From Cucumis sativus (taxonomy: Eukaryota; Streptophyta; Magnoliopsida; Cucurbitales; Cucurbitaceae): DNA of 64,000 bases. Position numbers and translations under genes: made by a program. The notes under the pieces are model-generated. The model did not search any database, was not told the DNA's origin, and worked only from the letters and a program-made list of their open reading frames with translations. This document shows, one piece after another, positions 38,547 to 50,395 of this stretch (within the stretch, counting starts at the first letter, position 1; every line of letters starts with the position of its first letter). The stretch lies in NCBI RefSeq assembly GCF_000004075.3, contig NC_026656.2, positions 3,286,001-3,350,000 of the forward strand, in the 5' to 3' direction.

Positions 38547-40023
38547 TTTGTTCAACCCTTTTTGTGAGAGAAAAAAAATTCACGTTTTGCTAGACTTGAA
38601 GAAATATTATTATGTGAGACTCTATCATGTCTTAGTACAAGTTTTTCTTCTTATAAAAACCAAAATCGGATTCGGTGAAAGATATTGTTTCAAGACTTTG
38701 CAATTTCCCCCCCCCCCCCCCTCAATTATCTTCATCTGATTGTTTTACTTCTAATCACTTATTAGCGTTTCTTTCAGGATATGATGAAAAACCTTGGGAG
38801 GATTGTGATATTTGGAAAGTATTTTAGTATCTTGGATTCATTTGGAAGTTCTTTTTTTTCTTTTATAAAATACATCATTATTTATACATACCGATTTGAA
38901 TACATTTTAAAACTATTTTTGATTGTTTGCCAAAATTTCAATGACTCGGTTTTTTAAATTATTATAAGTACATAAAGGTTGTAATTTTCTTTTTGTTTAA
39001 AAATTTATAGGGGTTTTCCTTAAAAAATAGGAAAAATTGAATATTACTTAGTGTTTTAGTTTTTTCTTTAAATCAAAGGGAGTAAGAATTTCAGCCCAAC
39101 GCAAACTTGTTTATTTAATTCATTTGGGTTTAGTTTAAGTAAATTAATTGATATGCAAACGAAATCGATATTTACTTATTTATATAATTTAAAAGTCTCT
39201 TCTAAAAATGAAAAAAAAATTATGATAAATTAGTCTAAAAAATTTAACAAAATTAAATACTACCATGGAATTATAGCAAAATAGGTTTTTACTTTTCAAG
39301 ACAACTGTGTGGTGGAGAAACTTTTAGGGACGATGCGTTCTTTAATTGCAACATATCATTCAACCTATATAATAGCCATTAGATTGATTCGTATAATTGA
39401 AATATTTATCGATCTATAACTATTTTATTATATGATATGAAAAGATCTTTTTTATTAAAATATAACAAACAGACAGAATATTTAGAAAAGACATGGATTA
39501 TCAATAGAAAATATAAAAAATGTCAAATCAAATACGCGATTAATCGACCACACACGTGTATATTTTATTATAAATGTTTTGTGTAATTTTTCTTCTACAC
39601 GAAAAATAAATAGTCATTATAATATTTATATAAAAAATTTCTTGATGCATTTATATATATAAATTATAATATTTTGAAATTGAAACGTTTAAAATTAAAC
39701 AAATTTCGTCAACATGAGCTTAGTTCAACTGACACCTGTATGTTTCAGTGACTAAAAAGACTTTACATGTGAGAGACTTTTCGTGTATTTCATCATCTAT
39801 CAACTTTAAAGAGTATAGTAAACTCAACCCAATTCATTTCATATTTAACATATAATTTTCTCGTTATAACATTGATTCTACAATAAAACAAAACAAATGT
39901 AAGAAAAAAAAAAAAGTTGATTTGAAACATAATTTGTTAGCAACCTCACTTACAAGGCCTTTAGATATGATTCTAAAAGAATAAACATAATCAATCATCA
40001 ACAACTATTTGTTGTTCTCTTTC
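38547..40023. other. Convergent intergenic region (RPL18 3' end / PP2-B copy C 3' end)
   Basis: About 1.5 kb, AT-rich apart from a 15-base cytosine run at 38707-38721. It holds a weak SINE-like beginning at 39709-39760 ('cgtcaacatgagcttagtt') without a clear B box. No gene is seen. Confidence 0.6.
38707..38721. repeat. Poly-C tract
   Basis: Fifteen consecutive cytosines about 160 bp after the RPL18 stop, probably in or just after its 3' untranslated region. This is unusual in such AT-rich DNA and prone to length errors. Confidence 0.8.
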
Positions 40024-41115
40024 TCAATGTTTAGGTCTAATTTGAATGCCTTGAATAAGAAGACCAGATTTGAGCTGAAAGCCTTTGGTTTCCATGAAAC
40101 TCATATGGAGTTGTTGGTCATTTTGTGTTGTGAAAAATTCACCCAATTCAACCTCCAACCACCCATCTTCTCTTTGATTCAAAACCCTAAATTCCTTATT
40201 CTGAACATGATTCTGTATGAATTTAGTGGCTCTTTCCCTTCTATTACCATACAGCAAAGACTCCAAATTACTTTGGTTATTTTGATCATGATGTTTATGG
40301 TGCAACCAAACGTAGGCTTCTGAATTATTATGATTATTGTTATAGTTGTTTGTGTTCGGTTGATTAATTGGGAATAATTGAAGAGAAAGTTGAGCTGGCA
40401 TCAATTCTAATCCATAAGCTCTCTCTGAAATCTTGAACAGAAGATAAGCTCCATATTTTGTGTTTGGAGATAGCGTTTTGGTTCTTATTTTCCCATTAAT
40501 CTCTAACCAACTCACTGTTCTTAGCTCCACCACTTCTGGGAATCTGCACAATTCATTTTTTCAAAAGATTAAAACTCACATTATTTGCATATATTCAAAA
40601 AGTATTAATCGATTTATGAAATATATATATACATACGTTGATTGAGGATGAGATTTCCAAGTCCAACAAAGAGGATCAGAACTCCATGTGATACTCAATT
40701 CCCTTGCTGATAACATATATATAACCTTCCCTGATAACTTCTCCAATTCAAAACTCTACAAAACAGTAAACACCAAAAAATTATTCATTTTCATTTGAGA
40801 TCACATCACTAAGTCACTAACAAAATCATTAATTAATTTTACCTTTTTACCCTCGTCCACAAGGATCGGAGAGCACAGTCTGAAGAAAGCCTCTCTCTTC
40901 GATCTCAACGGAGCCTCACCGGACAGTTCAGACGCCGCCACAATTTCCTCGTAGTTTTCCGGCAAAAATCTCCCCCAAACTACGTCGGATTCCGCCGCGG
41001 ACCGAAACATGGATGACACGAGGGCCAATTTCCCGGCGTCGGAGGGAGTTGTGAGTGACAGAATCGCGGAAATACAGTCCTCCGGCAACACTCCGATGCT
41101 CGAAATTCCAGCCAT
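40024..41115 (-). CDS. F-box protein PP2-B10-like, copy C
   Basis: Three exons on the minus strand: 41115-40843, 40755-40637 and 40543-40024, giving 303 residues. The N-terminal F-box (about 5-50: VLPEDCISAILSLTTPSDAG…WGRFLP) binds SKP1/ASK. The remainder is a phloem-protein-2 type lectin domain (SWLEINGKIRTK, GAYLLFKISERAYGLE, GWLEVELGEFF). An Asn/His-rich insert (about 190-215) interrupts it. The protein probably acts as substrate receptor of an SCF E3 ligase recognising glycosylated or other ligands. Copy D at 47743 differs at eight residues with no indels, so the pair is recent or homogenised. Start chosen at MAGISS; the triplet upstream of it in frame is GTG, not ATG. Confidence 0.94.
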
Positions 41116-41244
41116 TTTACACACAAAAAAGAAAAAAGTAATATCAAAATTTAAATCTCTCTCTCTTGCTCTCTAATGTTTCTGCGTTGAATTGATTTGG
41201 GTGTGTAAGTAAAAGATGGAATTTGGGAGTTTGGGTACATTGGG

Positions 41245-41252
41245 TTTATATA
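41245..41252 (-). promoter_or_regulatory. TATA box of PP2-B copy C
   Basis: TATATAAA on the minus strand, 130 bp before the ATG and in the same relative place as in copy D. Confidence 0.65.
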
Positions 41253-44200
41253 CAAACAATTTGTCTCTCCCACTCATGTTTTGGATGTACTTTGATTTGG
41301 CACGTGTGAAGTGGAAGTGGGTTTTTGAGAGGAAAAAAAATAAAATCAAATGGACTTTTTTTACCAATCAAAGCCGTTGAGAATCTTTTAGATCTCCAAA
41401 TTTGACCATCCTACGTGGACTTTTGTGGGTTTCTAAAAGGATGATAATATCCACGTGTACATTTACATAAATCAAAACTTTATAAACTTAGCTCAATGCA
41501 CTATATTTCCCTTCTCGCAATCGACCAACAATCCCAACATATTTTATAAATGTTCGTAAATCACAAAAAATGTCATCTATTCATAGTTTATTTGAGGAGG
41601 ACAAACAACTTAATTATTAATCTTCTACAACAACGTCAATATTTTAATATTCGCTCTTAACTAAGTTTCTTGTAAAATCACAAAAGAAAAATAATAATAA
41701 TAAAAAGATTTCTTTGATCTTATGACTATTTTATAATTTTTAGATGGTCCTCTTAGTGATTTTACTGGGTGAGATATTTATTTATAATTGAACAAGTTTT
41801 AAGAATTTCTTTTTAATAAACAAATATAAATAAGAGCTTCATATGTAATAATAACATAGAACATAACGCTTTTAAATAGAAACTTATAACATAAGGAAAC
41901 TATCTAATGTCTATAAATGAACGAATACAACCAAATTAGTAACAAATTTTTTAGCAATTAGTATATTTTACAAAGAAACTAAATACAATACATGAAGTTG
42001 TCATTAACCAAACATTCATTTAAAATTAAATTCAATACGTTAATGTTAGGAAGGAAAACGACTAAGTCGTTAAATATAAAAGATAAACAGCTATTAAAAA
42101 GAGAAACAATCCATTCATATATCAACATATTTTACTTGGTGGAAACCATTGAATCTTGTATAAATGTGGGGATGCCATGTGTACTTAGTTAGATATACCT
42201 TATTTATGTAAGCAAGATGTGTGACAAGAGTTTGTGAGAAAAATAATAAATGAAGATTTGAATCAAGGGGTATTATTAATTATTTGAAAATATATCTTCA
42301 AATTGTTTTTGCTTTAGGATTCAACTGCCCTTAGTCATAGACGATTAATGAAGGTACGAATCCAAAAAATAAATTAATAATTATATCAATTCAAATTATG
42401 AATTTTGAAAAATATATTAAATTAAACTATGATATATATATATATACACTTAACTTTTATAGGTGTCAAATAAAACATAATAAATAGTTTACGAAATTTA
42501 ATTAAATTATAGTATAAGGTTTACAACTACTATTAGTCCACGATCTATAGATTTATTTGGATAGATTGATTAAATTTTAATATTTGAAAACACCAAAACT
42601 AAACCTAATTTCACACATTTTTATGAGTTAGAATTCTGAGTTAAATAATTCCAAAAACTAAAAACAAGTTTTAGTTAAAAAACAAGATAAGAAAAACAAA
42701 AAATTCAAGGATGAAATATGTGTTATAGAGGGATTTTTAACATCAAATAATTTAGTTTATTTTAACCATTTTTAAATTGAAAGTTTTCTTTTCCTTTGCT
42801 AAACATAAATTAGAGGGATTTATTTTCCAAGTGTTGGGATGATTTTGGATTAAATTAGAGGATTTTTTAAAAAAATACTAATAGGGGCAGAGATTTTTTA
42901 AACCTAACTTGATCTTTAGGTATATAGAATAGCTAATAGAGTATGACTTGTGCATGCCTCGATCCAATAAATTCATAGATCCAAAATACAACAAGAAGAA
43001 GGTGTTTGACTAAAACCCTAAACAAAATATTAAGAGACAGTTGCAAATACAATTAGATTCAAAATAATTAAGCATATATCAATATTTTAAAATATTTACA
43101 AATATTACAAAATTTGTCGAACTTTATGAATGATAAAAAAAAATTATACCAGTGATATACTATTAGAGTTGATACTATATTTGCAATTTTTTTAAAACGA
43201 TGTTATATACTTAATTATTATTCATAAAATTGTGATAATCAATTATAATTACCCAAATATTAAATGAGACACACCCTTCACATGTTCCGGCCGTTCCAGC
43301 CGAATGAATAAAATGATAACCTCAATACAACTTTGAAACTCTATGGAGAATGACCTAAATGAACTACAAACCTATAAATATATGGTAGCTTGAAGGTAAA
43401 GTAAGGCAAAGGTAAAGTAACTTTCTTAGCTTTGAGCTACATAAATGCACTCTTTGAATTTTACACCGATATCTTGCGTAAGAACCATATCGATCTATAT
43501 AATTATAGCATAATTATAATAATTAATTCAAATTTTACGATAAAAATTCGAAACACTATTTTTTTTTTATATATATAGTTTTCGAAACAGTAATAAAATG
43601 TAGATAAGAAAATAAAAAAAATCAAAGATGAAATGTATGTGTCCAATAGACATAATTAGATAAATGAATGTCACTAAAATGAGTCATAATCACAATCACA
43701 AATGAATCCAAACATTAATCATTATTCCACTCTATTTATTAAATTTATAAAAATAACTCTTTTTTTCTTTCTCATATATATATATATATAAAATTAGAAA
43801 TTGTGGTGGGGTCCGGCAGAACGCGTGGAAAAGAGAAATAAAAATGAAATAAAAAGAAAATGAAAAAGAGAGGTCTAGTTTGGCTGCATGGCAAACCGGA
43901 ACCGGTAACGGGAACAGTGAGTCAAAAGACGAGAGGAGTAGACTATGGACCGTTGATTTTCCACATAACGCAAATCTGAGGGCTGCAACCATATAGTCAA
44001 ATACTGACGACTCTGACTAATTTCACCCACTTACTTACCATTTCCCTTTTCTCTTTTTCAAAATACAAAACCAAAAATTATATAAATTCATTTTCAAATA
44101 TACCAATATTAATTCAAACATTTATAGAATATAACAAAATTTTAGCTCATGACACTTTTTTTTTTCGCATATTACAAAATTGGTAAGTATGATGGTAATC

Positions 44201-47200
44201 TACTTTTAAATTTGTTATTTTTGTAATTTTGAAAATGTAAGTAATATGAGTTTTATTATCATAATTTTTTTTTGCTATTTTTGTAAATTCTCCAAATTAT
44301 TGTTGCTTATCTTTAATATAAAGAAAATTATCAAAAATAGATAATTTGATAAAATATAATAAAATTTTATATTTTATTAATAATAGATATTGAGAAACAC
44401 TAATATACTTCTATCAGTCGCATTGACGGACAGTGATAGATAGTTATCAATTTCTATCATTGATATAATACCAAACTTTTCTATTGTTTATTAATATTTT
44501 AGTTTATTTTATTTCACTATATTTTTAAAAATGGCTATATTTTGTAAATATTTTTTTCAAAAATTTTCTTTATAATAAATCTCCAATTATAAATATAAAT
44601 AAATTGTCATTTATATTTTTCATGTTTTAAATATATGTTTGATAGAAAAATTAAGATTTAGTATCACTTTCAATGGTGTGAGACTAAAAGATTGAACAAT
44701 CCTTCCGGTTAAACTCTCTTTAACAAATTGTAGCTAAATATTATTTACGTGAATTTCAAACACGTGTAATATTAATTCGATACACCGGTTAAGATGAAAA
44801 TTAGTGACATGATTAAGATTTGTCAACTAACTTTCTCTTCAATTTATAATATATATATATATATATTTTTGTAATTTTGTCATTAATTTTAAAAGATAAA
44901 TTTATAAAGGGACGTCATCATTTTCTTAAAATGGTATCTCTAAATTTGTACGTACTAATTGCAATGCAGTACAATTTTTTTTATTAATAACTTAATATAA
45001 TTTGTTGTTATCTATTTTCTATCAATATTTTTGTAAATAAAATCAAATTTTACTTGATTTTTTTTTAGAATTTAACTAATAATTCAACTACTTTTCCCCT
45101 TCAAAAAAAAAAATATAAAGAACATCATAAGAAATGGTTATGAACAACACCACAATATCATAATTAATTGACTTAGACTTAAATTACCTTTTTAATATTT
45201 ATTCTTATGTTTTTCTAAGGTAAAAACGAAATATTAATTTATTATATTAAAAAAAGCATGATATTGACCATTAATAAATATATAAATGAGTAGACATAAG
45301 TTAAATGTTGTTGAATATTAAAAGGTTAAATATTCCTATGAGTGGAAGAAGCTTATCCATTCAAAGAATGTATAGTTATTATTAGAAAGGTGGGTTGTCA
45401 ATGTCAAAACAAAATACTTTAATCTATATTATCAACTCAATTCTTTCATTTTAATTATAAATACAATCAAACCCTAAACCATAATATCTCTATACTTTAA
45501 TCTAATCTTTAATTCTTTTGGATTTACATCAAATTTTAGGGGTAAGTATTGTTATGTTAAATTCTAATACGTTAAAAAAGACTAGTAATGAAATAATTAG
45601 TTAAGAATAATTTATTAAAAAACAAACTTAGTCAAAACTAGATAGTTTGTGTATTCCATATAATAAATTATCAAATCAATTGGATTTTCTTAATACAAAT
45701 ACAAAATACAACTATTTAAGGTCAATTTTAAATTGAAGAATTCTTCTTCAACACTTAAAATCTTGTCTTTTAATCATTTAAAAATTCATTTTTTTAGATT
45801 ATGATCCAAATTATTGTTAAATTAATGGAATTCTAAACCCACAAGGAACTTAATATATTTAAATGGACAAAAAAATTGTGAATTGGAAAATAAGTTCTAT
45901 ATTATATCTTATTTTTAGAAATAAGTTGTTAGAAAAACGTCATTTTTCTAAAAAATATGAAAAAGAGAAACTAAATGATAATATAAAAACTAACATTAGT
46001 TTTAAATATAGTAAAATACTTTTTTTTTACAAATCATGTCATTTTTCTAAAAGAAAATCATGACAATGAAAACTAAATAATAATATAAAAACTAAGATTA
46101 TTTTTAAATTTAATAAAATGAAAAAAATGACAAATTAAAATAAATTATCACATATAACATTATATTATATTTATAAATACTTTTAAAAGTTTATAATAAT
46201 AATAATAATAATAAAAAATTCGTTATGTTGAGATTAAAATATTTGGATAATTATTATTAAAATAAAAACCATTTTGCTTCAATACTTTAAATTTATTTAA
46301 TTTGAATTTGATCTCACTATGTTATTGTTGACTCTTTCCAAATAAACATTACGAAAGAGAAAATTTATTCAATTTTATTTATAATATTTTCAACAATTGC
46401 ACAATTTCAATCCGTCAATTTTCATCAAAATCATTACATCACAATGATAATACTTTGCTTAAAGAAATACAATGTGTGGTTTTTCTTCTTTCAAAATTAC
46501 TAGTGGATAATAATAAAAAAAAGGTTAAAAAGATAACAAAAAAAAATTAGCATTTTGAATAATAAAGTCTAAATCTAATAAAATTGAATAAATTTTAGAA
46601 TAACCAAACCAATATTTTAGCACGGTTCTTTTTAGAGCTATTTTAAAAAAAATAGTAAAATAAATATTAATACTTACCAAATTTTTGATCAATTTCTAAT
46701 AATTTCTCTCTCTATTATTGGTATCTTCTATTTTTTATTAGTAATGGACTTTTTTGAATATATTGAAATAATTGTCATTAGGTTTCAAAAGTTAGAGAGG
46801 GGTGGTCAGGTCAGCTTTGGGTACCCATCGGAGAAGTTGCACAGAAGTTCTACAATAATGTTTATTAATTAATATTCATTTACTTTAATCAAAAGATTAA
46901 AAGAAATGAGCTTCTTAATCTAACTAACATAATTTAATTGTGTTTAATTTTAAAATTAATAGTAATAAATAAAGAAAATTTGTCAAAAAAAAAATTTAAC
47001 AAATTTAACAAAATATTTAATAAAAAATTGAGATTCCCATAAAAAATATAATTCAAAATTTGGTTATAGATAATAAATATTTTAATTTATTTTGTTATTC
47101 TAAAAAAATGTGCTTATAAATAAATAATACATTTTAAAAAGAAATGTTAAAATGTTTACAAAATATAATAAAATCTATTCCGTTTTTAATATATATTTTG

Positions 47201-47615
47201 TAAATGATATGTTTGACTTTTTAATTTTTTTTTTTTTTACAATTTTGATAGGATTTTATTGAATTTAAAAGTAAATTATTCCATTTACTCTGTCTATTAC
47301 ATTTTCAATTAAAAAGTTAAAAAGACATATTAGGAAATTGTTAACATTTTTTTTTTCTTCTTTTCCGTTATCATCTAAACATAAAAATATATTCGTTTCA
47401 GACCTTTTTAATTTCAAATAGAAAAATTTAATTTAAAACCGTTTAATTTAAAATAATTTAATTTAGCTTTTAAAAATTGGAATTAAATAATAAGGGTAGA
47501 TTAAAAAAAAGGAAAACAATGGGTATTAATCTCAACATACTTAAACGTTTAATTAAAGACTAAACCAGCGGCTTTAAAATACTCTAAACAAATTAGGAGA
47601 AAGAGAAAGTGTTTG
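41253..47615. other. Long intergenic region between the divergent PP2-B genes
   Basis: About 6.4 kb, strongly AT-rich, with no convincing gene. Near 43100-43200 and 44390-44470 are pieces of a 'tatcattgatata'-type dispersed repeat seen again at 56400-56620. A less AT-rich stretch at 43800-44040 stands out and looks like a promoter remnant or unannotated transcript. Two similar runs near 45900-46130 are local duplications. No transposon ends were recognised. Confidence 0.6.
43800..44040. other. Locally GC-richer segment of unknown nature
   Basis: It contains 'gtggggtccggcagaacgcg', 'aaccggaaccggtaacggga' and 'gaccgttgatttt', unlike the surrounding AT-rich DNA. A minus-strand open frame of 86 codons covers part of it but has low-complexity ends and no family match. 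It may be a remnant promoter or leader of a lost gene. Confidence 0.4.
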
Positions 47616-47623
47616 TATATAAA
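47616..47623 (+). promoter_or_regulatory. TATA box of PP2-B copy D
   Basis: TATATAAA 127 bp before the ATG, followed by a C-rich leader start ('aaccccatctccc'). Confidence 0.7.
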
Positions 47624-47742
47624 ACCCCATCTCCCAATTTCCATTTCTTTCAAACCCCACTCGGCACTCACTTCAAGAGAGGAAATTCGGTGAGAAACAG
47701 AGAAAGGGAGAGATTTAATTTTCATATTTTTGTTTGTGTAAA

Positions 47743-48834
47743 ATGGCCGGAATTTCGAGCATCGGAGTGTTGCCGGAGGACTGTGTTTCGGCGATTCTGT
47801 CACTCACATCTCCCTCCGACGCCGGGAAATTGGCCCTCGTGTCGTCCATGTTTCGGTCCGCGGCGGAATCCGACGTAGTTTGGGGGAGATTTTTGCCGGA
47901 AAACTACGAGGAAATTGTGGCAGCGTCTGAAATGTCCGGTGAGGCTCCGTTGAGATCGAAGAGAGAGGCTTTCTTCAGACTGTGCTCTCCGATCCTTGTG
48001 GACGAGGGTAAAAAGGTAAAATTAATTAATTATTTTGTTAGTGACTTAGTGATGTGATCTCAAATGAAAATGAATAATTTTTTGGTGTTTACTGTTTTGT
48101 AGAGTTTTGAATTGGAGAAGTTATCAGGGAAGGTTATATATATGTTATCAGCAAGGGAATTGAGTATCACATGGAGTTCTGATCCTCTTTGTTGGACTTG
48201 GAAATCTCATCCTCAATCAACGTATGTATATATATATTTCATAAATCGATTAATACTTTTTGAATATATTCAAATAATGTGAGGTTTAATCTTTTGAAAA
48301 AATGAATTGTGCAGATTCCCAGAAGTGGTGGAGCTAAGAACAGTGAGTTGGTTAGAGATTAATGGGAAAATAAGAACCAAAATGCTATCTCCAAACACAA
48401 AATATGGAGCTTATCTTCTGTTCAAGATTTCAGAGAGAGCTTATGGATTAGAATTGATGCCTGCTCAACTTTCTCTTCAATTATTCCCAATTAATCAACC
48501 AAACACAAACAGTTCTAATAATAATCATAATAATTCAGAAGCCTACGTTTGGCTGCACCATAAACATCATGATCAAAATAACCAAAGTAATTTGGAGTCT
48601 TTGTTATATGGTAATAGAAGGGAAAGAGCCACTAAATTCATACAGAATCATCTTCAGAATAAGGAATTTAGGGTTTTGAATCAAAGAGAAGATGGGTGGT
48701 TGGAGGTCGAACTGGGTGAATTTTTCACAACACAAAATGACCAACAACTCCATATGAGTTTCATGGAAACAGAAGGCTTTCAACTCAAATCTGGTCTTCT
48801 TATTCAAGGCATTCAAATCAGACCTAAACATTGA
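47743..48834 (+). CDS. F-box protein PP2-B10-like, copy D
   Basis: Three exons: 47743-48015, 48103-48221 and 48315-48834, giving 303 residues. Structure and junctions are as in copy C: F-box at residues about 5-50, then a PP2 domain with an Asn/His-rich insert. Exon 2 is identical in sequence to that of copy C. Residue changes between the copies are I/V at 15, T/S at 23, L/M at 64, T/M in TK-LSP, two in the Asn run, V/L in NH-QNK and K/E in MET-GF. The 3' flanks of the two genes still align but with an extra about 50 bp here. The protein is a likely SCF substrate receptor in cytosol or nucleus. Confidence 0.95.
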
Positions 48835-50395
48835 GACGAACTCAATTTCCAATCATAAATTACCTTTCTCTCTACAATTTGTTGATTTGAAAAAGAAAAC
48901 AACAAATAATTGTTTGATTATTGATTATTTTATTCGTTAACTAAAATCTACGACCTTGTAATTGAGTTGCTAACGATTTGATACGATCTCTATTTACAAT
49001 TATGTCTGAAATATGATCAACATTTTTTTTTCTTCTATTTTTATTATTGTAGATTTCAATTGATCAATGTAATGTAAAAGATAAACACTAAATATATTGT
49101 TTTGTGTTTACTAATCTAGAAAGTTGGATGGATGATGAATATATGATTTGAAAAGTCTGATGTGAGAGAAATGAAATATGATATAGTCTATTTAGTCAAT
49201 CATTTGAAAATAACATTGGTTAAACTAAGTTAAGCTGAGGTAGGTGTTATGTATATGAGGTTGATGTAGACAATAAAATCATAAAATCTATATTATTTAA
49301 TCTAAATATGATGTCAACGTGTGATATAGTCTTCACTAACGTGCTCACCGTTTTAGTGTTTCTCTTCTATATATGAAAATAGATATCGTGATTCTTCAAT
49401 CTATCAATAATTGTAATATTTGAACGTCAAAGGTGAGAAGGTGGACCATATATCAATTATTTTGACCTAACTTTAATAAAGATACTTAATTTGGGTTGAG
49501 TTAGGAAATTCTTATTCTTTTAACGAAAATGAGTGTTTGATTTGACTACCACTTTGTTATCATAAACATGGATACTATGTTGATTTTTGTTTTATCATGA
49601 TAACTAATAAAATATATATTTAAAAAATAATTTTGTGTAATCTAAATTTAAGATCAAACGATTAGTTGTTCGATCGAATTGATTATGGTCAATTAGTTTA
49701 GTAAATGTTCAAACAGATCCGGATCATTAAAGATTACAAAAATCACTATTGGTTAGTCAATGGGTCGGTTTAAGCCTTTGAAGAAACTTTTTAAAAATAT
49801 GTTGTCGGTTTGGATTTTTCATAAAGCAACATTGACTAAATCTCTCTTTATTTACAATCAACCACTTTGGTTTTTCGATTGACTTGTTATTTTGTCTATC
49901 ATGCTCGCATTCCTACTAAACCTCTCTTTATCTCAACAGAGGTCACCTTCGGTTTCGTCGATTGAGTTGTCTTTTTGTCTATCATGCTCATCTCTACTAA
50001 ACCTCTCCTAATGTCCAACTAACCACCTTCGGTTTGGTCGATCGATTTTCTTTTTTGTCTATCATGTTCATTCCTACACTATTCCTCTTCTCATCTCCAA
50101 TCGACCACCTTCGATTTGGTCGATTGACTTGTTTTTTCTTTTGTTTATCATGCTCATTCCTATTACAGACTACATGTGGAACGTTTAAAACGGTTATTTT
50201 TCTGAAATAACCCTTAGAAACTTAGGGGCAAAAATGTATTTTTACGTTTTAAAATATAACTTTCAAGTTGTTTTTGCAATTTCTCCCGTACAGGTACACG
50301 TCCGTTTAATTATCATTCATTTTGGCGCCTTATCTTCCTCAAATTAGCACTGAGCTCAGCCTCAGTCTTCTTCAATTTCATCGAATTTTTCATCA
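48835..50395. other. Intergenic region with minisatellite, upstream of TPR gene
   Basis: 1.56 kb. The left part aligns with the 3' flank of PP2-B copy C. The right part holds a four-unit minisatellite (49861-50163) ending about 230 bp before the TPR-gene ATG. No further gene is seen. Confidence 0.6.
49861..50163. repeat. Minisatellite, about 81 bp x 4 diverged units
   Basis: Units start at 49861, 49942, 50022 and 50104, each with 'accaccttcggtttggtcga'-like beginnings, then 'tttgtctatcatgctcattc' and 'ctactaaacctctc'. A partial unit precedes the first. Periods are 80-82 bp. Confidence 0.85.

Noticed and set aside
40009-40323. Plus-strand open frame of 104 codons
   Set aside because: Mirror of PP2-B exon 3 coding sequence on the opposite strand. 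The equivalent frame in copy D (48604-48852, minus) is also only a shadow.
43732-43992. Minus-strand open frame of 86 codons
   Set aside because: Low-complexity Phe/Tyr/Ile-rich ends, no recognisable domain. The composition anomaly is kept as a finding, the protein is not.
47734-47742. Upstream start MCK- for PP2-B copies C and D
   Set aside because: The codon is TTG in copy D and GTG in copy C, so the ATG of MAGISS is used.
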